IMG/VR virus record: IMGVR_UViG_3300028837_002953
Location: 1 to 34,086 of that record
DNA: 34,086 nucleotides
Direction: 5' to 3' (one strand)
DNA from: a virus
Positions 1 through 7,308 of this stretch are shown one piece after another. Both the position numbers and the translations under genes were made by a program. The notes beneath the pieces were generated by a model that worked only from the letters and a program-made list of their open reading frames with translations, did not search any database and was not told where the DNA came from. The first letter of the stretch is position 1, and every line of letters begins with the position of its first letter.

Positions 1-5
1 TTGAG

Positions 6-2351
6 TTGGAGCTTCCGGGGGTTCGTCGGGAGCCGAAAACCATCAAGGCCATCGCCCGCGAGATGCGTCTCGCCTACATCGACACGAAGCACAAGAAGCA
101 GCATTGCCAGTCTGGTTTCCGAGGAGAGGTCCTTGCCTTTATCGAATTGCTCGTTGCCTTCAACAACACGCTTGTGGATTCGTGTTCACCAGTTGAGTCC
201 AAAGGCACGGTCGAGTCACAGAGCGTTTACCTCTGGTGGACTTGGGGATCAGTCTTCCCGCAAGACCCGGCCGCTGACTTGGACGAGAAGTTCTACTTCT
301 ACAGGGCCGATTCAGAAAACCTGGCTGCCCGGCTTTGTGGGAAGTTCGGGGCGGAACACGGAGACGATCTTCGGTTCGGATACACTACCGGCGAAGCACT
401 CGACGTCGACGAAATAGTTCTCGCGAATGACTCCATTGCGAAGTATCGGAGAGGCGAGGTGACTGGCGATGACGCTGACTTCTTCATGATAGCAAGGGAC
501 TGGGAGATCCATCTCCCAGCCGACCCGGGATCGGAGGCGATGACGGAGGAAGCGGCAGATGGTTCCGAGGATCTTGATCCGGAAACACTCAAGAACGTAG
601 GCTACGCCTGGCCCGTGGTTTCGCCTCCGGAACAGGACGCAAGGGTCAGCACGCTCACGGAAGCCAGAGCACGTCTTAGCTGGCTCTGCCAAGACATGAT
701 CATGCGGCTTCAGACGGACCCAGATGAGTTCCTGCACCAACCACGTCATCTTGGGGAAGCCGGCCGGTTGGCGATGGCATTGGGATTCCTGTCTCCGCCG
801 ATCCAGCACACGCAGTGGAATCCAGAAGGAACGAGTATCGAGCCAGATGTCGGAGAGAAGTGGCCCGGCCCGGCAGCGTGGGATGGGCTTGCCAAGAAGG
901 TGCCAAGGCGTCGACTCGTGCTGGGCTATCGCTTGCATGATCCGGTCGGCGGCATGCCGAAGGACGTGATCTGCCACGAGTTCCAAGACACGCCAGAAGG
1001 TGAGGGCAAACTGGTTGACGCCAGAGGTGAACAAGCGGCAAGAGACATAGCCGCGAAGGCTATCGGCGTACTTCGGCTTTGGGTCAGCTACATCGATGGG
1101 CTTCCTGCTGTGCCCGCGGGGGAGGATGAGTTCTGCGCCAAGGCAGCCGAAGGCCGGGACGGTGTTGGCCCAGCCGAAGAGCGGCAGACGCGGCCGCATG
1201 CCTCTCAGGAGGGCGCCAGTTCCAGCGATGAGGAGATTGAGGACTTCTACAGCTGGCGAGGCCTAAAGGGCTGGGTCGAAACAGAGCGAGGCTTCGGGCA
1301 CTGCCCCATCAAGAGTGATCGCGTATGGCGGGAAATCGATGGCCCCCAACTCGCCAGCCACCTTCATGTGCTGGCCGCCAAGACGCGGGATCTGTGGCGC
1401 ATGTTCAATCCCACTCAGCTTGACGGACACATGGCACCGGCGGAGGTGCTTGGGGCCGCTGAAGACTGCATGTGGACCTGGTGGGAAACGTATCAGCACC
1501 TGCTCGAGGCAGAGCCTTGGCTGTTTCGGGCGATAGGGCCCGAAAGGGACTTGGAGCTCCTCGATGACATCGCTACGTCGCTGGTCGACATCGAGGAGGC
1601 TATCGACGAGCTGACGTCCGTCCCCTCATTGAGCCCCGGCGAAGAGTACGATGAGCATTCGGCCAATGTCCAGGAGTCCCTCCGCACGATATCCAGAATC
1701 GCCAAGCAGCTCATGGCCATTGAGGATTTGGCTGGAGGCGAGGCCCGACCAGAAGGAGAATCCGGCAACAAGGTGGAGGCGTCGCCCGCCGAGCTTGATG
1801 ATCGAGGGGAGCAGTGTGCGGTTTCTGGCAGGCCAAAGCCCAGCAAGAGAAGCTGGACGCAGAGCGACTTGGATGCTGCTATCCGGGAGTACAAGGCCAA
1901 GCGTGCGCCTCGCTACAGGGAGCTGGTCGAAGCCGTCAGGCATGGAGCCAAAGGGTCGAAGAAGGATGCGGGGAGGATCTTCGGCCGGAATGTAATCGCC
2001 CGGGAACTTGGTGTCCGTTCACCAAGCATGGTAAGTAAGTCCGACGCATGGATCGAGATTGCGGATGAGTTGCAGATCCCGTTGGCGCGCAATAGGGTCA
2101 GAGGGACAAGCCGGACTCGGTCCGCCGGGAAGATCGGCCACGACATCGCCGTGGAACGGCGGGGGATAGCTGCGGCAGAGGGGGCTGATCCTGCGGCTGC
2201 AATCCTGCGAGCCGAGAGGGAGGAGACTCTGCGGATCATCCACCAGTTGCCTGCGAAGAAAGCGGAGCCGATTCTGCAGAAGTACGAGGCTGGCGAAATG
2301 ACTGATGATCAAGCCAGGCAACTCGTGGAGACGCTTCTGGGCGACAAGTAG
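6..2351 (+). CDS. Large unrecognised protein, 5' end cut by window edge
   Basis: The frame is open from the first bases, so the TTG at 6 is only the first possible start in view and the gene probably begins upstream. About 780 residues are visible. I recognise no catalytic domain. The middle is acidic and rich in Asp, Glu and Trp. The last ~170 residues become basic (KPSKRSWTQSDLDAAI onward) and include a segment that reads like a helix-turn-helix (NVIARELGVRSPSMVSKSDA), followed by a helical C-terminus, so DNA binding is possible. GC content is visibly lower than in the replication and structural genes, suggesting a different origin or a boundary region. The next gene, a sigma-like factor, follows after a ~317-base gap on the same strand. 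Function unknown; the coding call is secure from the long open frame. Confidence 0.7.
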   Translation: MELPGVRREPKTIKAIAREMRLAYIDTKHKKQHCQSGFRGEVLAFIELLVAFNNTLVDSCSPVESKGTVESQSVYLWWTWGSVFPQDPAADLDEKFYFYRADSENLAARLCGKFGAEHGDDLRFGYTTGEALDVDEIVLANDSIAKYRRGEVTGDDADFFMIARDWEIHLPADPGSEAMTEEAADGSEDLDPETLKNVGYAWPVVSPPEQDARVSTLTEARARLSWLCQDMIMRLQTDPDEFLHQPRHLGEAGRLAMALGFLSPPIQHTQWNPEGTSIEPDVGEKWPGPAAWDGLAKKVPRRRLVLGYRLHDPVGGMPKDVICHEFQDTPEGEGKLVDARGEQAARDIAAKAIGVLRLWVSYIDGLPAVPAGEDEFCAKAAEGRDGVGPAEERQTRPHASQEGASSSDEEIEDFYSWRGLKGWVETERGFGHCPIKSDRVWREIDGPQLASHLHVLAAKTRDLWRMFNPTQLDGHMAPAEVLGAAEDCMWTWWETYQHLLEAEPWLFRAIGPERDLELLDDIATSLVDIEEAIDELTSVPSLSPGEEYDEHSANVQESLRTISRIAKQLMAIEDLAGGEARPEGESGNKVEASPAELDDRGEQCAVSGRPKPSKRSWTQSDLDAAIREYKAKRAPRYRELVEAVRHGAKGSKKDAGRIFGRNVIARELGVRSPSMVSKSDAWIEIADELQIPLARNRVRGTSRTRSAGKIGHDIAVERRGIAAAEGADPAAAILRAEREETLRIIHQLPAKKAEPILQKYEAGEMTDDQARQLVETLLGDK

Positions 2352-2668
2352 CAGGCCGGATGTCCATATCCACTTCGTGTCCACCGTCAGGTGGGCATGC
2401 CCACTTCATCCATCGAAGACCCCCAAAAAGCGGCCCGAGAGCGCTCGTTCCGTGCCCATCCCGCTTCCTACGTGAGCCGCAATAGCGGCAACTGGTGACA
2501 TCGGTCGCCAGTCGCAGAGGTACCAACGGACCCGCGTGGAGGTCGTTGGGCGTTAGCCGGTTTCCGGCAACACCAGCGAGTTCCACGCCCTCCACCGGGT
2601 CGTAGGTTCCGCTTCCGGGATCTGTCTGCGCCCACACGACCTCCTCGCACAGCGCGAGGAGCCCACGG
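2352..2668. other. Intergenic region, no confident gene
   Basis: About 317 bases separate the first gene from the sigma-like gene. The stretch holds a perfect 14-bp palindrome (2391-2404) and, just before 2669, an AG-rich Shine-Dalgarno (GAGGAG). A leftward frame of 168 codons spans it (2236-2742) and contains a CxxC, but it overlaps both neighbours, lacks a good ribosome site and matches nothing I know. I leave it uncalled. A promoter for the downstream operon would be expected here; no convincing -10/-35 pair was found. Confidence 0.4.
2391..2404. repeat. Perfect 14-bp palindrome
   Basis: GTGGGCATGCCCAC reads the same on both strands. It starts 39 bases after the stop of the first gene. 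No T-run follows, so it is not a typical intrinsic terminator. An operator for the gene at 2669 is possible; this is inference from position only. Confidence 0.4.
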
Positions 2669-3286
2669 ATGGGCGAGCCCGCCGAGTGGAAGCCGTCAGA
2701 TTGCGCCGTCAAGTTCGTCAAGTTCTGGGTGAGACGGCACATGGGGCAATCCTATACGGACGAGGACAGGCAGGACGCCGAGCAGGAACTGCTGATCCAC
2801 CTGTGGTCGAAGTCTTCCTCGTACACTCCCGGCCGTGGCGATGTGAACGCCTTTGAGAAGTCCCTGATCAAGAACAAGTTCGCGTCTCTGATCGAGCACC
2901 GGCGAGCCAAGAAGCGTGGCGGCGGAGAGCGCTGCCTCTCCCTCAACGACCGGATTGGGCGCGAAGGGAATCAGCCCGCCGAGCGAGGCGACCTGCTCGA
3001 CCAGGATTCGGCACTCCGCCGGCTCGGCCGAGTGCGGCGACACTTCATCGAGGAAGCCGACCTGCGGATGGCCATCAACAAGGCGCTCGATTCCCTGGCC
3101 CCCGATGCCAGGGAGTTTGCCGGGCAGCTCCTGGAGCTGACCCTGACCGAACTCAGCCGCACGACGGGCATCGCTCGCGGAACGCTGTTTGACCGCATCC
3201 TGAAGCTCCGCAAGCCCTTTTCAGAGGCCGGTGTAGAGGAATTCCTTCCTCAGCGCCGGCGCGCCTCTGATGAACCCGGTACTTGA
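2669..3286 (+). CDS. Sigma-70-like (ECF-type) regulatory protein
   Basis: 205 residues. Residues ~35-82 resemble sigma region 2: an acidic start (DAEQELLIHLW), a gap, then FEKSLIKNKFASLIEHRRAKKR, the helix that in ECF sigma factors melts the -10 region. Residues ~135-185 resemble region 4: INKALDSLAPDAREFAG, then LTELSRTTGIARGTLFDRI, a helix-turn-helix that would read the -35 box. Such proteins redirect host RNA polymerase or act as small phage transcription regulators. It sits first in the early-looking operon, which fits control of downstream genes. The start at 2669 has a GAGGAG ribosome site. It ends by overlapping a possible TTG of the next frame. It could instead be a DNA-binding protein that kept only the fold; the sigma role is inferred from pattern. 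Confidence 0.65.
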   Translation: MGEPAEWKPSDCAVKFVKFWVRRHMGQSYTDEDRQDAEQELLIHLWSKSSSYTPGRGDVNAFEKSLIKNKFASLIEHRRAKKRGGGERCLSLNDRIGREGNQPAERGDLLDQDSALRRLGRVRRHFIEEADLRMAINKALDSLAPDAREFAGQLLELTLTELSRTTGIARGTLFDRILKLRKPFSEAGVEEFLPQRRRASDEPGT

Positions 3287-3324
3287 ACGGTAGGCCCGAG
3301 AGGCGGGCCGGAAAGGTCAGAGAA

Positions 3325-3624
3325 ATGACCAGAGAAGTGCATCGCTACACATTCGACGACATTGTGCCGGCTGAAGAGCTCGAGCAGACGCTTCTCTTGA
3401 GCATCCTGGCCGTCGAGTCGCTCCACGGCGAGTCGCGCGTCAGGCTGGATGGCCGATACTGTCTCAACGCCAGGGCCCGCGAGTGCAGCATCGACGCCGG
3501 CACAGCCGTCGGCCGCGATCTGAACCGGATCTTTGTCGGCTTCCTCTGCCGCGAGTTCGGGTCCACCTCCTTCCGAGTCCGTCGTGTCACCGAGTCCCTT
3601 CAGACCAAGGAGTCCACCACATGA
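3325..3624 (+). CDS. Small conserved phage protein of unknown function
   Basis: 99 residues from ATG 3325, chosen over the in-frame TTG at 3283 because GGAAAGG lies 8-9 bases upstream of 3325. The sequence (YTFDDIVPAEELEQTL; GRYCLNARARECSIDA; GTAVGRDLNRIFVGFL) looks like a compact mixed alpha/beta domain with three cysteines. Its stop overlaps the ATG of the ATPase gene (ATGA at 3621-3624), so the two are translationally coupled. By position it belongs to the recombination/replication operon. I do not recognise the family and assign no function. Confidence 0.6.
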   Translation: MTREVHRYTFDDIVPAEELEQTLLLSILAVESLHGESRVRLDGRYCLNARARECSIDAGTAVGRDLNRIFVGFLCREFGSTSFRVRRVTESLQTKESTT

Positions 3625-4400
3625 GCATGCTGTCCACGATCATCGTCGGCAAACAACCCGCTCCGCGGCGCCTGATGTTGTACGGCGTCCACGGTGTCGG
3701 CAAGTCCTCGTTTGCCTCTTGCGCCGAGCGGCCGATCTTCGTGCAGTGCGAAGACGGCCTGGCCGAGATCGCGTGCGAGAAGTTCCCGCTGGCCCAGTCG
3801 TTCGACGACGTGATCCAAGCGCTGGCAGAGCTCTATACCGAAGAGCACCCCTACCGCGCGGTCGTGGTCGACTCGCTGGACTGGTTGGAGCAACTCGTCT
3901 GGCAGACCGTCTGCGAAGAGCGGAACGTGGGCAGCATGGAGGACATCCCATACGGCAAGGCGTACATCTTCGCGACGGTACACTGGCGGAAGTTCCTGGA
4001 GGGTCTGGACGCACTGCGTAACGAACGTGGGATGACGGTTATCCTCATCGCCCATTCTCAGATCTCCCGGTTCGCGGACCCGGCACAGGACTCGTACGAC
4101 CGCTACTGTCCGCGCTTGCACAAGCTGGCCTCGGCCATGGTTCAGGAATGGGCGGACGAAGTGCTCTTCGCGACCTACAAGGTCCACGTCAAGCAGACCG
4201 ACGAAGGCTTCGACCGCGTCAAGACGCGGGGGATCGGGACAGGCGAGCGCATTCTCTACACGACGGAACGTCCATCCCACGTCGCCAAGAACCGGCTCGA
4301 CCTCCCAGACGAGCTACCTCTCGACTGGGCCGAGTACGCCAAGCACTTCACCGGAAACACCAACGCCGTCACCGACGGAGAGGAGACTACAAATGGCTGA
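3621..4400 (+). CDS. Phage RecA-like nucleotide-binding ATPase (AAA_24 type)
   Basis: 259 residues. A Walker A loop is at ~22-30 (GVHGVGKSS) and a Walker B-like strand at ~81-87 (VVVDSLD), the spacing of the small RecA/Sak4-like phage ATPases (Pfam AAA_24). These bind single-stranded DNA and help a phage annealing/recombination system. A further conserved strand, TVILIAHSQISRF (~139-151), fits the sensor region. It is followed at once by a DUF669 protein and a helicase, a common phage recombination set. The start ATG 3621 overlaps the previous stop; a longer in-frame start at 3483 would overlap the upstream gene completely and gives an arginine-rich N-terminus, so it is rejected. The family call is firm; the exact role in recombination is inferred. 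Confidence 0.85.
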   Translation: MSMLSTIIVGKQPAPRRLMLYGVHGVGKSSFASCAERPIFVQCEDGLAEIACEKFPLAQSFDDVIQALAELYTEEHPYRAVVVDSLDWLEQLVWQTVCEERNVGSMEDIPYGKAYIFATVHWRKFLEGLDALRNERGMTVILIAHSQISRFADPAQDSYDRYCPRLHKLASAMVQEWADEVLFATYKVHVKQTDEGFDRVKTRGIGTGERILYTTERPSHVAKNRLDLPDELPLDWAEYAKHFTGNTNAVTDGEETTNG

Positions 4401-4842
4401 TTTACGTGGATTCGACGCCAGTCAGGTCGAACCGAACACCGAGTTGGAGCCCATCCCCGCCGGCCGATATATCGCCGCCATCGTCGGCTCGGCGATGAAA
4501 GCGACGAAGAACGGCGCGGGCAACTACCTGGAACTCACGTTCCAGATCCTGGAGGGCGAGTACCGCAACCGGAAGGTCTGGGCGCGGCTGAATCTCGACA
4601 ATCCGAATCCCACCACGGTCCAGATCGCCCGGGGCCAGCTCTCTGCGATCTGCAGGGCAGTCAATGTGCTGACGCCGAAGGACTCCACCGAACTGCACGA
4701 CCTGCCTCTGGAGATCAGCGTGAAGCTGAAGCGGCGTGACGACACTGGGGAGTTCACGAACGAGATCAAGGGCTTCGCCAAGAAGGGCGCTGCCGCGCCG
4801 GCCAAACCGGCGGCCGGCACGCCGCCCTGGGCGCGGAAGTGA
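4393..4842 (+). CDS. DUF669 phage protein, probable ssDNA-binding partner
   Basis: 149 residues matching the DUF669 pattern: a start with 'FDASQVEPN' and 'PIPAGRYIA', then NGAGNYLELTFQILEGEYRNRKVW, then LRLN-like NLDNPNP and a C-terminal Lys/Ala/Pro tail. Members of this family stand next to Sak/AAA_24 ATPases and are thought to be OB-fold-like single-strand DNA-binding proteins; that role is inferred from context. It overlaps the ATPase gene by 8 bases and its own stop overlaps the GTG of the next small ORF, so it is part of a coupled operon. The acidic/Pro-rich end resembles the protein-interaction tails of SSBs only loosely. Confidence 0.8.
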   Translation: MADLRGFDASQVEPNTELEPIPAGRYIAAIVGSAMKATKNGAGNYLELTFQILEGEYRNRKVWARLNLDNPNPTTVQIARGQLSAICRAVNVLTPKDSTELHDLPLEISVKLKRRDDTGEFTNEIKGFAKKGAAAPAKPAAGTPPWARK

Positions 4843-5069
4843 CTGGTGACCCTGCAGCTGATGATTGGCGCGAGATCGAAGCGCGCTTCCGGGTCTGGTC
4901 GTTCGGCGTGCTCTACCAGCGAACGTTCGCGGAGGAGCGCGATCCCAATGTCCGCTTCGTCAAGGCGCTGCTGGCGTCGACCAGACCCATCCGTGACCGG
5001 GACCGGGTGATCGAATGGCACCGCAATCGACGCCGCAAGAGGCGATCCAGCTGCGGCCCTACCAGGTAG
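4839..5069 (+). CDS. Small basic-tailed ORF between DUF669 and helicase
   Basis: 76 residues from a GTG that overlaps the DUF669 stop (GTGA). The first 60 residues (DWREIEARFRVWSFGVLYQRTF; RFVKALLASTRPIRDRDRVIEWH) look like a genuine helical domain. The last ~15 are arginine-rich and lie within the overlap with the helicase start. It overlaps the helicase gene by 55 bases. Family unknown. The tight coupling on both sides argues that it is translated, but the length and overlap leave some doubt. Confidence 0.5.
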   Translation: MTGDPAADDWREIEARFRVWSFGVLYQRTFAEERDPNVRFVKALLASTRPIRDRDRVIEWHRNRRRKRRSSCGPTR

Positions 5070-6724
5070 AGGCCGTCCAGGCAGTCTACGACCACCTCCG
5101 AACGAGGGAGGACAACCCGGTGGTCGTCATCCCGACTGGCGGTGGCAAGACGCCCGTGATGGCCACCATTTGCCGGGATGCGATCTCCCGCTGGGACGGA
5201 CGCGTCTTGGTCGTCGCCCACGTCAAGGAGCTGCTCGAGCAGACGGCCGGCACGCTCTCGCGCATGGCGCCGGACCTGGACGTTGGCGTCTACTCGGCCG
5301 GGCTGAAGCGCCGGGACACGGAGCACTCGGTGATCGTCGCAGGCATCCAGTCGGTGTACCGGCGGGCTGAGGAACTGGACGCGTTCGATCTGGTCCTGGT
5401 CGACGAAGCGCATCTCATCCCGCCGGAGGGTGACGGGATGTATCGCCAGTTCCTGGCCGATGCCCGCCTCATCAACCCGCACGTTCGGACCATCGGTCTG
5501 ACGGCCACGCCCTTCCGGATGACCAGCGGGTCGATCTGCGCGCCGGAGAACTTCCTGAACGCCATCTGCTACGAGATCGGCGTCAAGGAGTTGATCGTCC
5601 AGGGCTACCTGTGCCCGCTTCGGAGCAAGGCAGGGACGGCGAAGGCCGACACGTCCGAGCTCCATATCCGTGGCGGCGAGTTCATCGCCAACGAGGTGGA
5701 GGCGTTGATGGACGACGGCGACCTGGTCCGTAGGGCGTGCGCCGAACTCGTGGAGCAGGCGGCCGGGAGGCACTCGGTCCTGGTCTTCGCCTCGGGCATC
5801 GAGCACGGCCTGCACATCCAGCGCGTCCTCGAGGATGGACACGGGGAGCGGTGTGGATTCGTCTGTGCGGACACACCGACCACCCGGCGCGACGAGCTGA
5901 TAGATGAGTTCCGGTCAGGCGACCTCAAGTTCTTGTGCAACGTGAACGTGCTGACCACGGGTTTCAACGCGCCGAACGTGGACTGTATCGCCCTGTTGCG
6001 TCCGACCATGTCGCCCGGCCTGTACTACCAAATGGTGGGCCGCGGCTTCCGCAAGGATGCGACCAAGGAGGACTGCCTCGTCCTCGACTTCGGCGGCAAC
6101 GTCCTCCGTCACGGGCCGGTGGACCAGGTCAGGCCCCGGGATACCCTCGGCCGCGGCCAAGGACAGGCGCCGGCGAAGGAGTGCCCGGAATGTCACACGA
6201 TCGTTGCCGCCGGGTACGGACGCTGCCCGGATTGCGGCTACGAGTTCCCCGAGCGCCAGCGTTCGTCCCACGACGCCGAGGCGACGACGGCGGGGATCCT
6301 GTCAGGTGAGGCGACGGAGACGGAGTACTCGGTGCTCGAGGTCTCCTACAGCGTCCACACCAAGCGGGATGCGCCGGAGGATGCGCCTCGCAGCGTGCGG
6401 GTCGAGTACCAGATCGGCCTTAACGGCTGGCAGTCAGAGTGGATCTGCTTCGAACACGATGGCTACGCGCGCATGAAGGCCGAGCAGTGGTGGCGACGCC
6501 GGTCGGATGAGGCCGTGCCCGAGACCGCCGAGGAGGCGGTGGAGATCTGCGAGATCGGCGGGATCTGCGAGACGCACGCGATCACCGTCCGCAGCGTCGC
6601 CGGGGAGAAGTACGACCGGATCACAGGCTACCAACTCGGCGCGAAGCCGCCCCTTCTCTCCGGCGCGGACGAGCGACTTCCGGTACCAGACTATCAGTGG
6701 GCGGGTGATGAGGTGCCGTTCTGA
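5015..6724 (+). CDS. Superfamily II DEAH-box helicase with zinc ribbon
   Basis: 569 residues. All core SF2 motifs are visible: Q-like LRPYQ (~13-17), motif I PTGGGKTP (~40-47), motif II DEAH (~130-133), motif III TATPF (~163-167), a second RecA lobe with FNAP (~317-320) and motif VI QMVGRGFR (~339-346). This is the UvsW/XPB-like layout of ATP-driven DNA unwinding or remodelling enzymes. A four-cysteine zinc ribbon follows (CPEC at 390-393, CPDC at 404-407), then a C-terminal domain of ~160 residues (FNGW-like segment GLNGWQSEWICFEHDGYARMKA) seen in some phage helicases and probably used for DNA or partner binding. It lies in the replication operon before the nuclease-like and primase genes. 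Start ATG 5015 lies inside the previous small ORF. Likely acts in phage replication or recombination-dependent replication. Confidence 0.9.
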   Translation: MAPQSTPQEAIQLRPYQVEAVQAVYDHLRTREDNPVVVIPTGGGKTPVMATICRDAISRWDGRVLVVAHVKELLEQTAGTLSRMAPDLDVGVYSAGLKRRDTEHSVIVAGIQSVYRRAEELDAFDLVLVDEAHLIPPEGDGMYRQFLADARLINPHVRTIGLTATPFRMTSGSICAPENFLNAICYEIGVKELIVQGYLCPLRSKAGTAKADTSELHIRGGEFIANEVEALMDDGDLVRRACAELVEQAAGRHSVLVFASGIEHGLHIQRVLEDGHGERCGFVCADTPTTRRDELIDEFRSGDLKFLCNVNVLTTGFNAPNVDCIALLRPTMSPGLYYQMVGRGFRKDATKEDCLVLDFGGNVLRHGPVDQVRPRDTLGRGQGQAPAKECPECHTIVAAGYGRCPDCGYEFPERQRSSHDAEATTAGILSGEATETEYSVLEVSYSVHTKRDAPEDAPRSVRVEYQIGLNGWQSEWICFEHDGYARMKAEQWWRRRSDEAVPETAEEAVEICEIGGICETHAITVRSVAGEKYDRITGYQLGAKPPLLSGADERLPVPDYQWAGDEVPF

Positions 6725-6744
6725 CGAGGGACACGGATGTCCTG

Positions 6745-7308
6745 ATGGCCGATCTCCGAGAAACCCGGCAGCCCGACGGCAGGCTCGACGTGACCTGCGG
6801 CGACTGGACGGTGGAGTCCGACGCGGAGGACTTCTTCGTCCAGTTCGTGGCTACCACGGGCATGTTCCGCGCCCATCGGCAGGTCTTCGGTGAGCCGCTG
6901 TGGAAGCACTTCTGGCAGGAGCACCAAGCGGTCAAGGCCGACGTGCTGCTCCTGCCGACGAGGAAGCTCTACGACGCCGGGTGGCGCTCAGGCGCGATCG
7001 TCATCGAGGTCAAGCGCTCGGGCGAGAAGATCGGGCCCGGCTGCAACCAGCTCATCGACTACACGAACAGCGTCTTCTTCCTGCCCAGCTGCGTGGCGGT
7101 TGTCCCCACGTTCGGCTTCCTCTTCCCGGCCCCGAAGCAGCACGGGCCGCTGGCCAGCATCATGGCCCACCAGCACCTGGGCACGGCTGCCATCCGTCAC
7201 GGCTCACTGAACCTGTTCTGCGGCGAGAGCCGCGTGCTCACGCTCGGCCAGGACGGGCGGATTGACATCGGCAACGTGAACTTCGGCCGGAAACTGGGCG
7301 CGCGATGA
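6745..7308 (+). CDS. PD-(D/E)XK nuclease-like protein
   Basis: 187 residues. KADVLLLP (D66) followed by AIVIEVKRSGE (E88, K90) reproduces the D...ExK signature of the PD-(D/E)XK nuclease fold, with strands and spacing about right. A Q-containing helix follows (NQLIDYTNSVF), as in many restriction and Holliday-junction type members. It lies between helicase and primase, so a role in processing DNA ends or branched intermediates is plausible. A restriction-like role is also possible. ATG 6745 is the first good start; the ribosome site (GAGG at 6726) is rather far. The stop overlaps the primase start (ATGA at 7305). Confidence 0.55.
   Translation: MADLRETRQPDGRLDVTCGDWTVESDAEDFFVQFVATTGMFRAHRQVFGEPLWKHFWQEHQAVKADVLLLPTRKLYDAGWRSGAIVIEVKRSGEKIGPGCNQLIDYTNSVFFLPSCVAVVPTFGFLFPAPKQHGPLASIMAHQHLGTAAIRHGSLNLFCGESRVLTLGQDGRIDIGNVNFGRKLGAR

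Noticed and set aside
2236-2742. Leftward 168-codon frame in the gap before the sigma-like gene
   Set aside because: Overlaps both neighbours, no ribosome site, no known family; kept only as a note on the gap.
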